A stretch of DNA of 64,000 nucleotides from Acidovorax sp. HDW3 (GCF_011303755.1 NZ_CP049885.1:1-64000), one strand, 5' to 3'; positions 44,103-54,882 are shown, numbered from the stretch's first letter. Notes: generated by a model from the sequence alone, not told the origin. A program made the numbers and translations.

Positions 44103-46445
44103 ATGCCCACTCCGCCCTCCGCACCCCACGCCCCTTTGGCCCGCATGGCGCGCCAGCGCTTTGTGCAGGGGCTGTGCACGGGCATCGTGCAGCTCGATAA
44201 GGCGCTGCTCGATTTTCTCAACCAGCTGATCGCGCAAACCGGCACGGCGCGCGAAATGCAGGAACGACGCGACAGCTGGCAGCGCTACCGCGATCAACGC
44301 CAGGCTTGGGCCCGGGCCCTGGCGCTTGCCTGGCAGGGCGCATTGGCGTCTGCGCCTACCGCGCGCAGCTCGGCGCCCGTGCCGCTGGACCTGGGGCTTT
44401 CTCTGCTGGGCGACGACGTGGTGGAGAACAAAATTCTCGCCTCGCGCATGGCGCTGCCGCTGATGGATGCGGCGGGTGCGGTGTTCGATCCCCTGCGCCA
44501 GCGCACGCAGCAGCTCGAGCAGCAGGATTTGCCCAGCAGCGACATCCTGCGCCCCGAAACCTGCTGCCTGTTGCTGGTCGAGCAATGGGTGGACAACGGT
44601 CTGCAACGCGGTGATTTGCACACCGTCATGGAGCCGCTGCAGCGCGCTTTGGGTGAATTGCTGCTGGCGCAGTACCAGGTGGTGGCGCAGCTCTACGACG
44701 AGCAAGGGGTGGTGCTCAATACCGACTTTCGCTCCCGCGTGCGCCGCGCTGCGGATGCTGGCCCGAGCAGCGCCCCGGCGGCGCCCCACAGCCGGCACAG
44801 CCATCTGGGCTCCGGGCCGGGTGGACTGGCATCGCAGGCATTGGTTCAGGCGCAGTCCACCGGACATGCTGCCTCAGGCATGGGCCGTCCGGCGGGTTAT
44901 GCCATGTCGGCGCCAGCGGGCCTGCCCCTGGGGCCCACGCCCGTGGCGCGCGCGCGGATGCGGGCCCAGGGCGTGATGGCGCAGTTGCGGCGCCTGCTGT
45001 CGCAGCCGGTCACGGGTTTTGATTTGGTGCAGGCGCCACCCGCCACCCAGGCGTTGACGCAGGCCCTGGCGGCGCAGCGCCTGCAGGCGAGCGCGTTTTA
45101 CAGCGGCCTCGATACCTTGCAACCCGTGCTGCCGCAAGGGCCACAGGTGGTGGTGCAGCTGGTAGGCCAGGCGCGCGAGCAGTCGAGCGAGCTGAAAAAA
45201 AAGGCCGCCAGTGCGAGCGAGAAAGCCATCATTGAGGTGGTGGCGCTGATGTTCCAGAGCATCCTGACCGAAGACCGCATCCCCTCGCAGGTGCGCGTGT
45301 GGTTTGCGCGCCTGCAGGTGCCGGTGCTGCGCGTGGCGCTGGCCGAGCCGGATTTTTTCAGCAACCTCGACCACCCGGCGCGGCGCCTGATTGACCGTAT
45401 GGGCGCTTGCGTCATGGGCTTTGACGCCACTGCCATCGACGGTACAGCGCTTGAAGCCGAGGTGCGGCGCATCGTGCAGGTGATCGAGCAGTACCCCGAG
45501 ACTGGCCAGCGCGTATTCCAGCTGGTGTACGACGAATTCGAGAAATTCCTCGCCAAATTCCTGACGGCGCGCCAATCCACCGCGCGCCTGGTGTCGGTGG
45601 CACAACAAGTCGAGCAGCGCGAGACGCTGGCCATCCAGTACACCATCGAGCTGCGCAGCCTGCTCAAAGATATTCCGGTGCGCGATGAAATCCGCGACTT
45701 TCTGTTCAAGACCTGGGCCGAGGTGCTGGCCCTGTCGGCCGTGCGCGACGGCGCCCAGCACGCCGACACCCTGCACTACAAGCGCACTGCCACCGATCTG
45801 GTGTGGGCTGCCAGCGCCAAACCCAATCGCAGCGAGCGCGCCCAGGTCATCCAGAGCCTGCCGGGCCTGCTCGCCCGCTTGCGCCAGGGCCTGGCGCTGA
45901 TTGGCACCGAGGGCGAGGCGCAGGACGCGCAGATCAAGCAACTCACCGACACCCTGGCTGAGGCCTTCGTTGCCAAGACGGCGGCAATTCCAGCCGCGCA
46001 GATCGAGGCCATGGCCAAGCGCCTGGCCAACCTCGAAGACTTCATGGACGACGCCACGCTCGGCGACATGCCGCTGTCGGGCGACAACATCGAGATGATG
46101 CTGGGCATGGATGCAACGGGCCTGGTGGTCATTGCCGACACCGGCGCGCCGGTGGACGAGGCCATGCTCGCCTGGGCGCAGCAGCTGCCGCTGGGCGTGT
46201 GGTACCAGCTCGACCACAACGGCAGCACCGCCCAGGTGCAGTACGTGTGGCACAGCGCGCGCCAGCAGCTGCACCTGTTTGCGGCGGCGGTCGATGGCTC
46301 GTGCTACCTCATCCAGCTGCGCCGCCTGGCCGCTTATTTGCAGGCGGGGCTGTTGGTGCCCCAGGACGAAGAAGGTCTGACGGTGCGCGCCACACGCGAC
46401 GCCCTGGCCAAGATCGACGCCAATCCCGAGCGCCTGCTCAGCTGA
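44103..46445 (+). CDS. DUF1631 family protein
   Basis: A 780-residue soluble protein matching DUF1631, a beta/gammaproteobacterial family of unknown function. Mainly helical; recognisable stretches are KALLDFLNQLIAQTG, VVALMFQSILTEDRIP, HPARRLIDRMG and YPETGQRVFQLVYDEFEKFL. The C-terminal part (LPLGVWYQLDHNG, VQYVWHSARQQLHLFAAAVDG) may be PilZ-like beta structure. It starts 20 bases after secF and ends eight bases inside the convergent dprA gene. Confidence 0.85.
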   Translation: MPTPPSAPHAPLARMARQRFVQGLCTGIVQLDKALLDFLNQLIAQTGTAREMQERRDSWQRYRDQRQAWARALALAWQGALASAPTARSSAPVPLDLGLSLLGDDVVENKILASRMALPLMDAAGAVFDPLRQRTQQLEQQDLPSSDILRPETCCLLLVEQWVDNGLQRGDLHTVMEPLQRALGELLLAQYQVVAQLYDEQGVVLNTDFRSRVRRAADAGPSSAPAAPHSRHSHLGSGPGGLASQALVQAQSTGHAASGMGRPAGYAMSAPAGLPLGPTPVARARMRAQGVMAQLRRLLSQPVTGFDLVQAPPATQALTQALAAQRLQASAFYSGLDTLQPVLPQGPQVVVQLVGQAREQSSELKKKAASASEKAIIEVVALMFQSILTEDRIPSQVRVWFARLQVPVLRVALAEPDFFSNLDHPARRLIDRMGACVMGFDATAIDGTALEAEVRRIVQVIEQYPETGQRVFQLVYDEFEKFLAKFLTARQSTARLVSVAQQVEQRETLAIQYTIELRSLLKDIPVRDEIRDFLFKTWAEVLALSAVRDGAQHADTLHYKRTATDLVWAASAKPNRSERAQVIQSLPGLLARLRQGLALIGTEGEAQDAQIKQLTDTLAEAFVAKTAAIPAAQIEAMAKRLANLEDFMDDATLGDMPLSGDNIEMMLGMDATGLVVIADTGAPVDEAMLAWAQQLPLGVWYQLDHNGSTAQVQYVWHSARQQLHLFAAAVDGSCYLIQLRRLAAYLQAGLLVPQDEEGLTVRATRDALAKIDANPERLLS

Positions 46446-47601
46446 GCGCCAGACGCTGGAACAGCCCCCCGGGCAGGCGCGCGAGCTGCCCGTCAAGCTC
46501 TTGCTCGAGCAACCGCACCTGCAAGGTGGCGGTGTCGTAGCCCGTGCGCGCCAGCAGCGCATCGAGCCCGATCGGGTCCCAGCCCATGGCGGCGAGCAAG
46601 GGATCGTCGCTGGCGGCCCCGGGAGGCGGCGTTGCAGGCGCTGCTACTGCTGTAAGCGCTGCCGTTGTTGCTGCCAAGGTGGTAGGCGCCGGCAGTTCTT
46701 CGAGCACGTCCTGCGCCGTTTCCACCAGCTTGGCGCCCTGGCGCAGCAGGGCATGGCAGCCCCGGGATTGGGGCGCGTGGATGGAGCCTGGAATGGCAAA
46801 CACCTCGCGCCCTTGTTCTGCCGCCAGGCGGGCGGTGATGAGCGAGCCCGACTGCAACGCGGCCTCCACCACCAGCGTGCCCTGCGCCAGGCCGGCAATG
46901 ATGCGGTTGCGTTTGGGAAAATTTTGCGCCAGCGGCGGGGTGCCGAGCGGGTACTCACTGAGCAGCAGGCCCTGCTCTGCAATGCGGTGGGCCAGGGCGC
47001 GGTGGCGGCTGGGATAGACGCGGTCAAGCCCCGTGCCGACGACGGCAATCGTCGCCAGCTGGCCAGGGCTGGCGGCAGCCAGGGCGCCTTCGTGCGCCGC
47101 AGCATCAACCCCCAGTGCCAGGCCGGAGACGATGCACAGCCCCGCCTGGTGCAGGGCCTGGGCAAATTGCTGCGCCGTCTGCGCGCCTTGCGCCGTGGGG
47201 TTGCGGCTGCCGACCATGGCCAGGCAGCGCAGCCCCTGCAGCGGTGCGGGGGTTGCCAGCAGCGCCGCCGGCCCCAGGGCGTAGAGCAGCAGCGGTGGGT
47301 CTTCGGTGGCGAGCAAGGAGGCGGGGTAGGCGCTGTCGCCCAGGCTCCAGAGGCCGTGGGCGCGTCCTGGGGGCGGCTGCTGCAGCCATTGCCAGGTGGT
47401 GTCGAGCAGCGCGGCCAGCGCCGGCGGCTCTTGCGCCAGGGCCTGTGCCTGGGCGCTGGTGACGGCGCCGTGCCACAGCGCGGGCTGGGCAAACACCTGT
47501 TGCGGCAGGCCACACAGCGCCAGCAGGCGCCGCGCCGTGTGGTTGCCCACCCCCGGGGTGAGCGTCAGGCGCAGCCAGGCGGCAAGTTCGCTGCGCTCCA
47601 T
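46438..47601 (-). CDS. dprA: DNA-processing protein DprA
   Basis: DprA loads RecA onto incoming single strands in natural transformation. The 387-residue protein has an N-terminal SAM-like helical region, the Rossmann core (LAMVGSRNPTAQG, IVSGLALGVDAAAHEGAL, NFPKRNRIIAGLAQGTLVVEA, SLITARLAAEQGREVFAIPG) and a C-terminal winged helix (IGLDALLARTGYDTATLQVRL). It lies 11 bases downstream of the LysM gene and forms an operon with it, as in many Burkholderiales. Confidence 0.95.
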   Translation of the reverse strand: MERSELAAWLRLTLTPGVGNHTARRLLALCGLPQQVFAQPALWHGAVTSAQAQALAQEPPALAALLDTTWQWLQQPPPGRAHGLWSLGDSAYPASLLATEDPPLLLYALGPAALLATPAPLQGLRCLAMVGSRNPTAQGAQTAQQFAQALHQAGLCIVSGLALGVDAAAHEGALAAASPGQLATIAVVGTGLDRVYPSRHRALAHRIAEQGLLLSEYPLGTPPLAQNFPKRNRIIAGLAQGTLVVEAALQSGSLITARLAAEQGREVFAIPGSIHAPQSRGCHALLRQGAKLVETAQDVLEELPAPTTLAATTAALTAVAAPATPPPGAASDDPLLAAMGWDPIGLDALLARTGYDTATLQVRLLEQELDGQLARLPGGLFQRLALS

Positions 47602-47612
47602 GCCAGGGGGTG

Positions 47613-48821
47613 TTAGTTGGTCGGGTTGGTCAGGCGGTCGCCCACGCGCACCCCGGTGTTGATTTGCAGGAGCAGGGCGTAGGAGACGCGGTCAAAGGTG
47701 CGGAACACCATGGCCAGACCGTTGCGCTCGCTCGGCAGCTTGATGGTGGCGCGCTCGGGGTCGGTTTTATCGACGATGCGCTCGCCCTTGGTCAGGATTT
47801 GCAGCACCTGGCCGGGCACCATGCCGTCGTGGATGCCCCGGTTGATGGCCACCACCTGGTTTTGCCCGGCGTAGGCCACGGGCGAGCTGCCGTAGATCGA
47901 GACCACGCGGGCATCAATCGGCACCTGCGGCGCGTGCGGCGTGTAGCTGGTGAAGGCGCGCGCCGGTGCTGGCAGCAGGCGATCGCCAGCGCGGATTTCT
48001 TCTTTGACCGATGTGATCTGCACGGTGGCTGGGACGTAATCGGCTTGCACGCCGCCCTTGTCGTCGGCCGATTCCTCCAGCCCCTCGCCGCGCAGCAGAT
48101 CGGCCTTGCCCAGGTACTGCGCCTCGTAGCCCAGGATTTCGCCCGTCACTGGGTCTTTCAGGGCGGTGGCGTTGCGGTAGATCTGAAAGCGTCGGGGCTC
48201 GCCCGGTGCGCGCAGCAGGGGCTTGGCCGGGTCGCCGCGCACATAGGCTTTGTCGCCGCTGGCCATGAGCACGCGCTCCTCGGTGGTGGCGACCACGCGC
48301 GGGGCGTGTTCGAGCGTATCTGCATCGACGATGATGGGCTCGACCAGGAAGGGCTCGATCAGATGCGGCTTGAGCGTGGGCAGGGCCAGGTCCGACAGGC
48401 TTTCGGCGCGCGTGCGTGGCGACAGGCGCAGCACGTCGGTGCTGCCGTTGCGGCTGGTGGACAGGCGCGCCATGCCGTTGTTGCGTTCCAGGTACAGGGT
48501 CTGGCCGGGGTAAATCAGGTGCGGGTTGGCAATCGCCTGCATGTTCATGCCCCACAGCTCGGGCCAGCGCCAGGGGCGCTTGAGGTACATGCCGGAGATG
48601 CCCCAGAGCGTGTCGCCGCGCTTGACGACGTAGGTGTCGGGGGCGTTGGCGGCCAGCTCGGCCTCGGGAATGCCTTTGGCGGCGGTCTGCTCGGCGGTGG
48701 CGCGCTGTGCGGCGGTGACGGGGTAGCGCGCTTGCGCCCAGGCCGGCGCAGAGGTGGCGAGTGCGGCCGCCAAGCCCAGCGCGCAGGTAACGGCCTGGGT
48801 GTAGTTATTGGGTTGATGCAT
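47613..48821 (-). CDS. Periplasmic LysM-domain protein upstream of dprA
   Basis: A 402-residue exported protein with a signal peptide ending near APAWAQA (about residue 31). One LysM peptidoglycan-binding domain follows (VVKRGDTLWGISGMYLKRPW, NPHLIYPGQTLYL), then about 280 residues without a named domain. It is a conserved neighbour of dprA, divergent from def-fmt. A cell-wall role is inferred from the LysM domain. Confidence 0.88.
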   Translation of the reverse strand: MHQPNNYTQAVTCALGLAAALATSAPAWAQARYPVTAAQRATAEQTAAKGIPEAELAANAPDTYVVKRGDTLWGISGMYLKRPWRWPELWGMNMQAIANPHLIYPGQTLYLERNNGMARLSTSRNGSTDVLRLSPRTRAESLSDLALPTLKPHLIEPFLVEPIIVDADTLEHAPRVVATTEERVLMASGDKAYVRGDPAKPLLRAPGEPRRFQIYRNATALKDPVTGEILGYEAQYLGKADLLRGEGLEESADDKGGVQADYVPATVQITSVKEEIRAGDRLLPAPARAFTSYTPHAPQVPIDARVVSIYGSSPVAYAGQNQVVAINRGIHDGMVPGQVLQILTKGERIVDKTDPERATIKLPSERNGLAMVFRTFDRVSYALLLQINTGVRVGDRLTNPTN

Positions 48822-48993
48822 GGAAAACGCCCCCTCTCATTGGCGCCACCAGAGCCCAGTCTGGCGGCAAAAAGTCATGTCAAACGATCGCAGATTCTCA
48901 GCCCAAGCCCTTGATTGGGCAACGCTTATTGGAAAACGCAACTGCAAGCGTCCGTAAAAATAGCGAAAATAACGACATATTTTCATTCTGACC
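48822..48993. other. Divergent regulatory gap between the LysM gene and def
   Basis: The 172-base gap becomes AT-rich towards def (48955-48988). Promoters for both directions are expected here, but no hexamer pair was convincing. No gene is supported. Confidence 0.5.
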
Positions 48994-49506
48994 ATGGCAA
49001 TTCTCCCGATTCTTTGCTACCCCGATCCGCGCCTGCACAAGGTGGCTGCCCCCGTGCAAACGGTGGATGCGCGCATCCAGGCCCTGGTGGCCGACATGCT
49101 GGCCACCATGTACGACGCCAACGGCATCGGCCTGGCTGCCACGCAGGTGGACGTGCACGAGCGCGTGGTGGTGATCGACGTCTCCGAGGAGCGCGACCAG
49201 CCCATGGTCGTCATCAACCCCGAAATCGTCTGGGCCAGCCCTGAAAAGCAGCTCGGCGACGAGGGCTGCCTGTCGGTGCCTGGCATCTACGACGGCGTCG
49301 AGCGCTCGGTGGCGGTGCACGTGCGCGCCCTCGATGCCCAGGGCCAGGAGCGCGTGATCGAGGCCGAGGGCCTGCTCGCCGTCTGCCTGCAGCACGAAAT
49401 GGACCACCTGCGCGGCAAGGTGTTCGTCGATTACCTCTCGCAGCTCAAGCAGGGCCGCATCAAGACCAAGCTGCTCAAGCAGCAGCGCGAAGTCGCCCGC
49501 GACTGA
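48994..49506 (+). CDS. def: Peptide deformylase
   Basis: Removes the formyl group from new N-terminal methionines; an iron/zinc enzyme. The 170-residue protein has all three motifs: [16 protein letters not shown] (Cys ligand) and QHEMDHLRG (two His ligands and catalytic Glu). fmt follows 10 bases on. Confidence 0.97.
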   Translation: MAILPILCYPDPRLHKVAAPVQTVDARIQALVADMLATMYDANGIGLAATQVDVHERVVVIDVSEERDQPMVVINPEIVWASPEKQLGDEGCLSVPGIYDGVERSVAVHVRALDAQGQERVIEAEGLLAVCLQHEMDHLRGKVFVDYLSQLKQGRIKTKLLKQQREVARD

Positions 49507-49516
49507 GCCCGGCCCC

Positions 49517-50479
49517 ATGAAGCTGATTTTTGCCGGCACGCCGGAGTTTGCCCGCGTCGCCCTGGAGGCGCTGCTTGCCGCCGGCCATGAGGTGGCCCTG
49601 GTGCTGAGCCAGCCCGACCGCCCTGCCGGGCGCGGCATGAAGCTGCAAGCCTCGCCCGTCAAGCAATGCGCGCTGCAGCACGGCATTGCCGTGGCGCAGC
49701 CGCGCAGCCTGCGCCTCGATGGCAAGTTCCCCGAGGACGCACAGGCAGCGCAGGCCGCCATCGCCGCCGTGCAGGCCGAGGCCATGGTGGTGGCCGCCTA
49801 CGGCCTGATCCTGCCGCAGTGGGTGCTCGACGCGCCGCGCCGGGGCTGCCTGAACATCCACGCCAGCCTGCTGCCGCGCTGGCGCGGCGCCGCGCCCATC
49901 CACCGCGCCATCGAGGCCGGCGATGCCGAGACCGGCGTCACCATCATGCAGATGGACGCTGGCCTGGACACCGGCGCCATGCTGCTGCGCGAGGCGCTGC
50001 CCATTGGCGCGCAAGAGAGCACCGCGCGGCTGCACGACCGCCTGGCGGCCCAGGGCGGGCGCCTGATCGTCGCGGCGCTGACCCAGGCCGACCAACTGCA
50101 GCCGCAGCCCCAGCCGGCCGAGGGCGTGACCTACGCGCACAAGATCGAAAAAGCCGAGAGCAGCGTGGACTGGACGCAAGACGCCGCGCAGATTGCGCGC
50201 CGCATCCGCGCCTTCGACCCGTTTCCGGGCGCCAGCACCACCCTGGGGGCTGAGGTAATTAAATTATGGTGCTGCGAAATTGATAGCGTCTCACGCTTGC
50301 CAGATGCGGCTTGCGGCCAGATTCTTTCTGCAAATGCAGACGGCGTCGTCGTTGCCTGCGGCAGCGGCCTGCTGCGCCTGACGCAGCTGCAGCGCGCTGG
50401 CGGAAAGCGCCTGGCGGCGGGGGAATTCCTGCGTGGCTTTGCCCTGCAGCCGGGGCAGGTGCTGGGCACTGGCGCCTGA
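49517..50479 (+). CDS. fmt: Methionyl-tRNA formyltransferase
   Basis: Formylates initiator Met-tRNA using 10-formyl-THF. The 320-residue protein has the N-terminal [16 protein letters not shown], the formyl-donor site [36 protein letters not shown] and a C-terminal OB-like domain. In that C-terminal domain, [15 protein letters not shown] is encoded by a copy of the dispersed repeat (50277-50327), in a loop that varies among relatives. The reading frame continues normally after it ([17 protein letters not shown]). Confidence 0.96.
   Translation: MKLIFAGTPEFARVALEALLAAGHEVALVLSQPDRPAGRGMKLQASPVKQCALQHGIAVAQPRSLRLDGKFPEDAQAAQAAIAAVQAEAMVVAAYGLILPQWVLDAPRRGCLNIHASLLPRWRGAAPIHRAIEAGDAETGVTIMQMDAGLDTGAMLLREALPIGAQESTARLHDRLAAQGGRLIVAALTQADQLQPQPQPAEGVTYAHKIEKAESSVDWTQDAAQIARRIRAFDPFPGASTTLGAEVIKLWCCEIDSVSRLPDAACGQILSANADGVVVACGSGLLRLTQLQRAGGKRLAAGEFLRGFALQPGQVLGTGA
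50277..50327 (+). repeat. Dispersed palindromic repeat inside fmt, copy 9
   Basis: AAATTGATAGCGTCTCACGC is followed by TTGCCAGATGCGGCTTGCGG. It is read in-frame as [13 protein letters not shown]. The same frame is used by the copy in the methyltransferase gene (FDSCSRLPDEG). Confidence 0.8.
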
Positions 50480-50565
50480 CGGTGGGGTCTGCGCCGTAGG
50501 TGGGGGCGGCCTGCCTACAATCGGCGCCGCAATTGAATTGTTGTTCTCCCACACCACACCGACCC

Positions 50566-51759
50566 ATGAACATCCTGCGTTTTTCCGATTTGTGCGCCCA
50601 GGGCCAGGCCCAGGGCCAGCGCGTCTTCATCCGTGCCGACCTGAACGTGCCCCAGGACGATGCCGGGCGCATCACCGAGGACACGCGCATCCGCGCCTCC
50701 GTGCCCTGCATCCAGATGGCGCTCGCCGCCGGCGCCGCCGTCATGGTCACCAGCCACCTGGGCCGTCCGACCGAAGGCGCGTTCCAGCCCGAAGACTCGC
50801 TCGCCCCCGTGGCAGCGCGCCTGTCGCAGCTGCTGGGGCGTGAAGTACCGCTGGTGGCCGATTGGGTCGATGGCGTGAACGTGCAACCCGGCCAGGTCGT
50901 GCTGCTGGAGAACTGCCGCGTCAACAAGGGCGAGAAGAAAAACAACCCCGAACTGGCGCAAAAAATGGCGCAGCTGTGCGACATCTATGTGAACGACGCC
51001 TTCGGCACTGCGCACCGCGCCGAAGGCACGACCTACGGTATCGCCGAGTACGCCAAGACGGCCTGCGCCGGCCCGCTGCTGGCCGCCGAGATCGACGCCA
51101 TTCAGACCGCCCTGGCGAACCCGAAGCGCCCGCTGGCGGCCATCGTCGCCGGCTCCAAGGTCAGCACCAAGCTCACCATCTTGCAAAGCCTGGCCAACAA
51201 CGTTGACCAGCTCATCGTCGGTGGCGGCATTGCCAACACCTTCATGCTCGCCGCCGGCCTGCCGATTGGCAAAAGCCTGGCCGAACCCGACCTGCTCGAC
51301 CAGGCCAAGGCGGTGATCGCTGCCATGGCCGCACGCGGCGCCGAAGTGCCGATCCCCACCGACGTGGTGGTCGCCAAGACCTTTGCCGCCGACGCTGTGG
51401 CGACGGTGAAAAAAGCCACCGAAGTCGCTGCCGACGACATGATCCTGGACATCGGCCCCGAGACGGCGGCGCGCCTGGCGGCGCAGCTCAAGGCCGCTGG
51501 CACCATCGTCTGGAACGGCCCGGTGGGCGTGTTCGAGTTCGAGCAGTTCGCCGGCGGCACCCGCGCCATCGCCCAGGCCATCGCCCAGGCCGAGGCGTTT
51601 AGCATCGCCGGCGGCGGCGACACCCTGGCGGCGATCGCCAAGTACGGCATCGAAAAGCAGGTGGGCTACATCTCCACCGGCGGCGGCGCCTTCCTGGAGG
51701 TGCTCGAAGGCAAGACCCTGCCGGCGTTTGAGATTCTGGAGCGCCGCGCCCGCGCTTGA
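50566..51759 (+). CDS. pgk: Phosphoglycerate kinase
   Basis: Transfers phosphate between 1,3-bisphosphoglycerate and ADP in glycolysis. The 397-residue protein has [58 protein letters not shown] and the C-terminal [12 protein letters not shown] 50566 gives [16 protein letters not shown] hexamer at 50516-50521 may be its -10. pyrF follows after 53 bases. Confidence 0.97.
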   Translation: MNILRFSDLCAQGQAQGQRVFIRADLNVPQDDAGRITEDTRIRASVPCIQMALAAGAAVMVTSHLGRPTEGAFQPEDSLAPVAARLSQLLGREVPLVADWVDGVNVQPGQVVLLENCRVNKGEKKNNPELAQKMAQLCDIYVNDAFGTAHRAEGTTYGIAEYAKTACAGPLLAAEIDAIQTALANPKRPLAAIVAGSKVSTKLTILQSLANNVDQLIVGGGIANTFMLAAGLPIGKSLAEPDLLDQAKAVIAAMAARGAEVPIPTDVVVAKTFAADAVATVKKATEVAADDMILDIGPETAARLAAQLKAAGTIVWNGPVGVFEFEQFAGGTRAIAQAIAQAEAFSIAGGGDTLAAIAKYGIEKQVGYISTGGGAFLEVLEGKTLPAFEILERRARA

Positions 51760-51800
51760 GTGCCTGGGGGGAGGGGGTGCCACCCTCGGGTTGCAGCCTC

Positions 51801-51806
51801 TAAAAT
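51801..51806 (+). promoter_or_regulatory. Candidate -10 element directly before pyrF
   Basis: TAAAAT ends six bases before the pyrF ATG and no Shine-Dalgarno is visible, so a leaderless or near-leaderless transcript is possible. No clear -35 was found. Confidence 0.35.
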
Positions 51807-51812
51807 CCCCCC

Positions 51813-52637
51813 ATGACCTTTCTCGACATGCTGCGCGACGCCACGGCGCGCAACGATTCCATGCTGTGCGTGGGGCTCGATCCCGAGCCCAGCCGCTTTC
51901 CTGCCGCTTGGCAGGGCGATGCGCACAAGATTTACGACTTCTGCGCTGCCATCGTCGATGCCACCGCCGACCTGGTGTGCGCCTTCAAGCCGCAGATTGC
52001 CTACTTTGCCGCGCACCGCGCCGAGGATCAGCTCGAACGCCTGATGCAGCACATGCGCGCCAGCGCGCCGCACGTGCCCATCATTTTGGATGCCAAGCGC
52101 GGCGACATCGGCTCGACTGCCGAGCAGTACGCACGCGAGGCTTTTGAGCGCTACGGCGCCGACGCCGTCACGCTCTCGCCCTTCATGGGCTTTGATTCGG
52201 TGCTGCCCTATCTGCAGTACCCGGGCAAGGGCGCCTTCCTGCTGTGCCGCACCTCCAACCCCGGTGGCGACGACCTGCAGGCGCAGCGCCTGGCGAGCGT
52301 GCCCGGCCAGCCGCTGGTGTACGAGCACCTGGCGCAGCTGGCGCAGGGGCCGTGGAACAAGAACGGCCAGCTCGGCCTGGTGGTGGGCGCCACCTACCCC
52401 GAGGAAATCGAGCGCGTGCGTGCCCTGGCGCCGACGCTGCCGCTGCTCATCCCCGGCGTCGGCGCGCAGGGCGGCGACGCCGTGGCCACGGTGCGCGCCG
52501 GGCTGCGCGCGGGCGGGCCGATCATCGTCAACTCCTCGCGTGCCGTGCTCTACGCCAGCAGCGGCGCCGATTTTGCCCAGGCCGCGCGCACCGTCGCCGA
52601 GCGCACCCGGGCGCAGCTCAACGCGGCAAAAAACTGA
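51813..52637 (+). CDS. pyrF: Orotidine 5'-phosphate decarboxylase (group 2)
   Basis: Last step of UMP synthesis. The 274-residue protein belongs to the longer PyrF group: [25 protein letters not shown], the catalytic [15 protein letters not shown] and PGVGAQGGD near the phosphate site. It lies downstream of pgk on the same strand, possibly with its own promoter. Confidence 0.96.
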   Translation: MTFLDMLRDATARNDSMLCVGLDPEPSRFPAAWQGDAHKIYDFCAAIVDATADLVCAFKPQIAYFAAHRAEDQLERLMQHMRASAPHVPIILDAKRGDIGSTAEQYAREAFERYGADAVTLSPFMGFDSVLPYLQYPGKGAFLLCRTSNPGGDDLQAQRLASVPGQPLVYEHLAQLAQGPWNKNGQLGLVVGATYPEEIERVRALAPTLPLLIPGVGAQGGDAVATVRAGLRAGGPIIVNSSRAVLYASSGADFAQAARTVAERTRAQLNAAKN

Positions 52638-52646
52638 TTGCACTCT

Positions 52647-52697
52647 CTTTTTGATAGCTGCTGGCGCTTGATCCATAAGCGATAGCAGCTGTTTTTG
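52647..52697 (+). repeat. Dispersed palindromic repeat after pyrF, copy 10
   Basis: CTTTTTGATAGCTGCTGGCG is followed by CTTGATCCATAAGCGATAGC and AGCTGTTTTTG. In this copy the outer arms GATAGCTGCT and AGCAGCTGTT also pair partly. Confidence 0.8.
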
Positions 52698-52825
52698 TTC
52701 TTAAACAACGTTGTGACCAGGCTGCGCGCAGGCGTTGACATGGGCTAAAACCATGATCAGAGTGTGAACCCACAGTCGCCGCTGCCTTTGAACCCCGCAT
52801 CGATGCGCTCGCCGCACCCACCACC

Positions 52826-54796
52826 ATGTCTTTGCTGTCCCGCCTGAGCCTGCTCCAGAAATTTTCCATCCTGGCCCTGATTGGGGTGCTGATGAGTGCG
52901 CTGCCCACCGCCCTCTACCTGCGCGAGGCGCGCGCCAGCATCGCCCAGGCGCAGCGCGAGGCCAGCGGCGCGGCGCCGCTGCAGGCGCTGGGCCAGGTGG
53001 TGCAGAAGATGCAGGTGCACCGGGGCCTGTCGGCCGGCATGTTGGGCGGCGACGAGGCCCTGGCCGGGCGCCGTCCGGCGGCGCGCGATGCGCTCAACCA
53101 GGCCTTCGATGCTGCCAGCGTCCACCTGCAGGCGGGCGGCCTGCCGGGCACGCTGCACAGCCAATGGCAAACCACCCGCGAGGGCTGGCAGCAGCTCGAA
53201 GCCGGCGTTGCCAGCCGTGCCCTGACGCAGGCGCAAAGCACGGCCCAGCATACGATGCTGGTGGCCAGCCTGTTGCGCATCAACGAGGCGCTGCTGGACC
53301 ACTTTGGCCTGCAGCTCGAAGCCGATGAGCACACCTTTTCCCTGATCCAGGCGGCCATGGTCAACCTGCCCCTGCTGGGGGAAAAACTCGGCCAGATGCG
53401 GGCCCAGGGCTCGGGCTTTCTGGCGCGGCGCGAGCTGCCACCGCTGAACAAGGGCCTGCTGCTGGCGCAGGTGCAGCGCGTGCAGGAGCTGCAGGGCCAG
53501 GCGCAGCGCAATTTCGAGCACGCCCTGCAGGGCCAGGCGCAATTTGCCGCCGCCCTTGGTCAGCCGGTGCAGGCGGCTGCAACCCAGGTGCTGGCGGCGC
53601 TGGAACTGGCCGACAAGGAACTCATCAACGCCAGCGCCCTGGAGCTGGCGCCGCAGGCGTATTTCGACACCTACACCCGCACCATCGATGCGCTGTACGC
53701 CCTCAATGCCCAGGCCTACCGCAGCCTGGACGAGGCGCTGCAGGCGCGTGTCGCCGGCCTGCAGCGCACCTTGGTGCTGCAGGCGCTGGCGCTGCTGCTG
53801 GCGCTGCTGCTCGCCGGTGGCCTGATGGTGCTGTTCGTGCGCTCGATCACCGGGCCGCTGAACCAGGCCGTGGCGCTGGCGCACGCGGTGGCCGAGGGCG
53901 ACCTGTCGGGCGCGCGCCTGGCGCACGGCAGCGATGAGGTCGGGCGCCTGCTGGCGGCGTTGCTCGATATGCGCGCGCACCTGACGCAGGTGGTCTCGCG
54001 CGTGCGCAGCAACGCCGACGGCGTGGCCACCGCCAGCGTGCAGATCGCGCAGGGCAACCAGGACCTGTCGGCGCGCACCGAGAGCCAGGCGAGCGCGCTC
54101 GAAGAAACGGCCGCCGCCATGGAGCAGATGACGGCCACCGTGCGCCAGAACGCCGACAGCGCCGCCCAGGCCAGCCAGGTGGCAGGCAACGCCAGCACGG
54201 TGGCGCAGCAGGCGGGCGAGCAGGTGGCGCAGGTGGTGGACACCATGGCCGGCATCCATGCCTCGTCGGGCAAGATCGCCGACATCATCGGCGTCATCGA
54301 CGCCATTGCCTTCCAGACCAACATCCTGGCGCTGAACGCCGCCGTGGAGGCCGCGCGCGCCGGTGAATCCGGGCGCGGCTTTGCCGTCGTCGCCGGCGAG
54401 GTGCGCCAGCTGGCGCAGCGCAGCGCGCAGGCGGCGCGCGAGATCAAGGCGCTGATTACCGAGAGCGTGCGCAGCGTCGAGCAGGGCAACGCCCAGGTCG
54501 ATCGCGCCGGCGCCACCATGGCCGAAGTCGTGGCCGCCGTGCGCCGCGTGACCGACATCATGGGCGAGATCAGCGCCGCCAGCCGCGAGCAAAGCCAGGG
54601 CGTGGCCCAGGTGGGCGAGGCGGTGACGCAGATGGACCAGACGACGCAGCAAAACGCCGCCCTGGTCGAGGAAATGGCCGCCGCCGCCAGCAGCCTGAGC
54701 AGCCAGGCGCAGGAGCTGGTGCAGGGCGTGGCCGTGTTCCGCCTCGATGCCGGCGCCGGCGCGCCGCGCACCAGCGCCCAGCAGCGCCTGCGATAG
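52826..54796 (+). CDS. Methyl-accepting chemotaxis protein with NIT-like sensor
   Basis: A 656-residue chemoreceptor. An N-terminal helix (about 12-32) leads into a periplasmic helical sensor that resembles the nitrate/nitrite-sensing NIT domain ([19 protein letters not shown]). A second helix (about 312-332) is followed by HAMP ([15 protein letters not shown]) and the signalling domain with the hairpin tip [20 protein letters not shown] and [19 protein letters not shown]. No C-terminal CheR-docking pentapeptide. The ligand is inferred only. The TAG stop lies inside a dispersed repeat. Confidence 0.9.
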   Translation: MSLLSRLSLLQKFSILALIGVLMSALPTALYLREARASIAQAQREASGAAPLQALGQVVQKMQVHRGLSAGMLGGDEALAGRRPAARDALNQAFDAASVHLQAGGLPGTLHSQWQTTREGWQQLEAGVASRALTQAQSTAQHTMLVASLLRINEALLDHFGLQLEADEHTFSLIQAAMVNLPLLGEKLGQMRAQGSGFLARRELPPLNKGLLLAQVQRVQELQGQAQRNFEHALQGQAQFAAALGQPVQAAATQVLAALELADKELINASALELAPQAYFDTYTRTIDALYALNAQAYRSLDEALQARVAGLQRTLVLQALALLLALLLAGGLMVLFVRSITGPLNQAVALAHAVAEGDLSGARLAHGSDEVGRLLAALLDMRAHLTQVVSRVRSNADGVATASVQIAQGNQDLSARTESQASALEETAAAMEQMTATVRQNADSAAQASQVAGNASTVAQQAGEQVAQVVDTMAGIHASSGKIADIIGVIDAIAFQTNILALNAAVEAARAGESGRGFAVVAGEVRQLAQRSAQAAREIKALITESVRSVEQGNAQVDRAGATMAEVVAAVRRVTDIMGEISAASREQSQGVAQVGEAVTQMDQTTQQNAALVEEMAAAASSLSSQAQELVQGVAVFRLDAGAGAPRTSAQQRLR

Positions 54797-54850
54797 CTAT
54801 CAAAAAGAGAGCTACTCGCGCTTGACTGGTAAGCGCTAGCGGCCTTTTTT
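54792..54850 (+). repeat. Dispersed palindromic repeat overlapping the chemoreceptor stop, copy 11
   Basis: GATAGCTATCAAAAAGAGAG is followed by CTACTCGCGCTTGACTGGTA and AGCGCTAGCGGCCTTTTTT. The TAG at 54794-54796 is the gene's stop. The T run at the end could help termination. Confidence 0.85.
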
Positions 54851-54882
54851 CTGGCAATCGACGTTTGCCTGATGCGGGCTTT

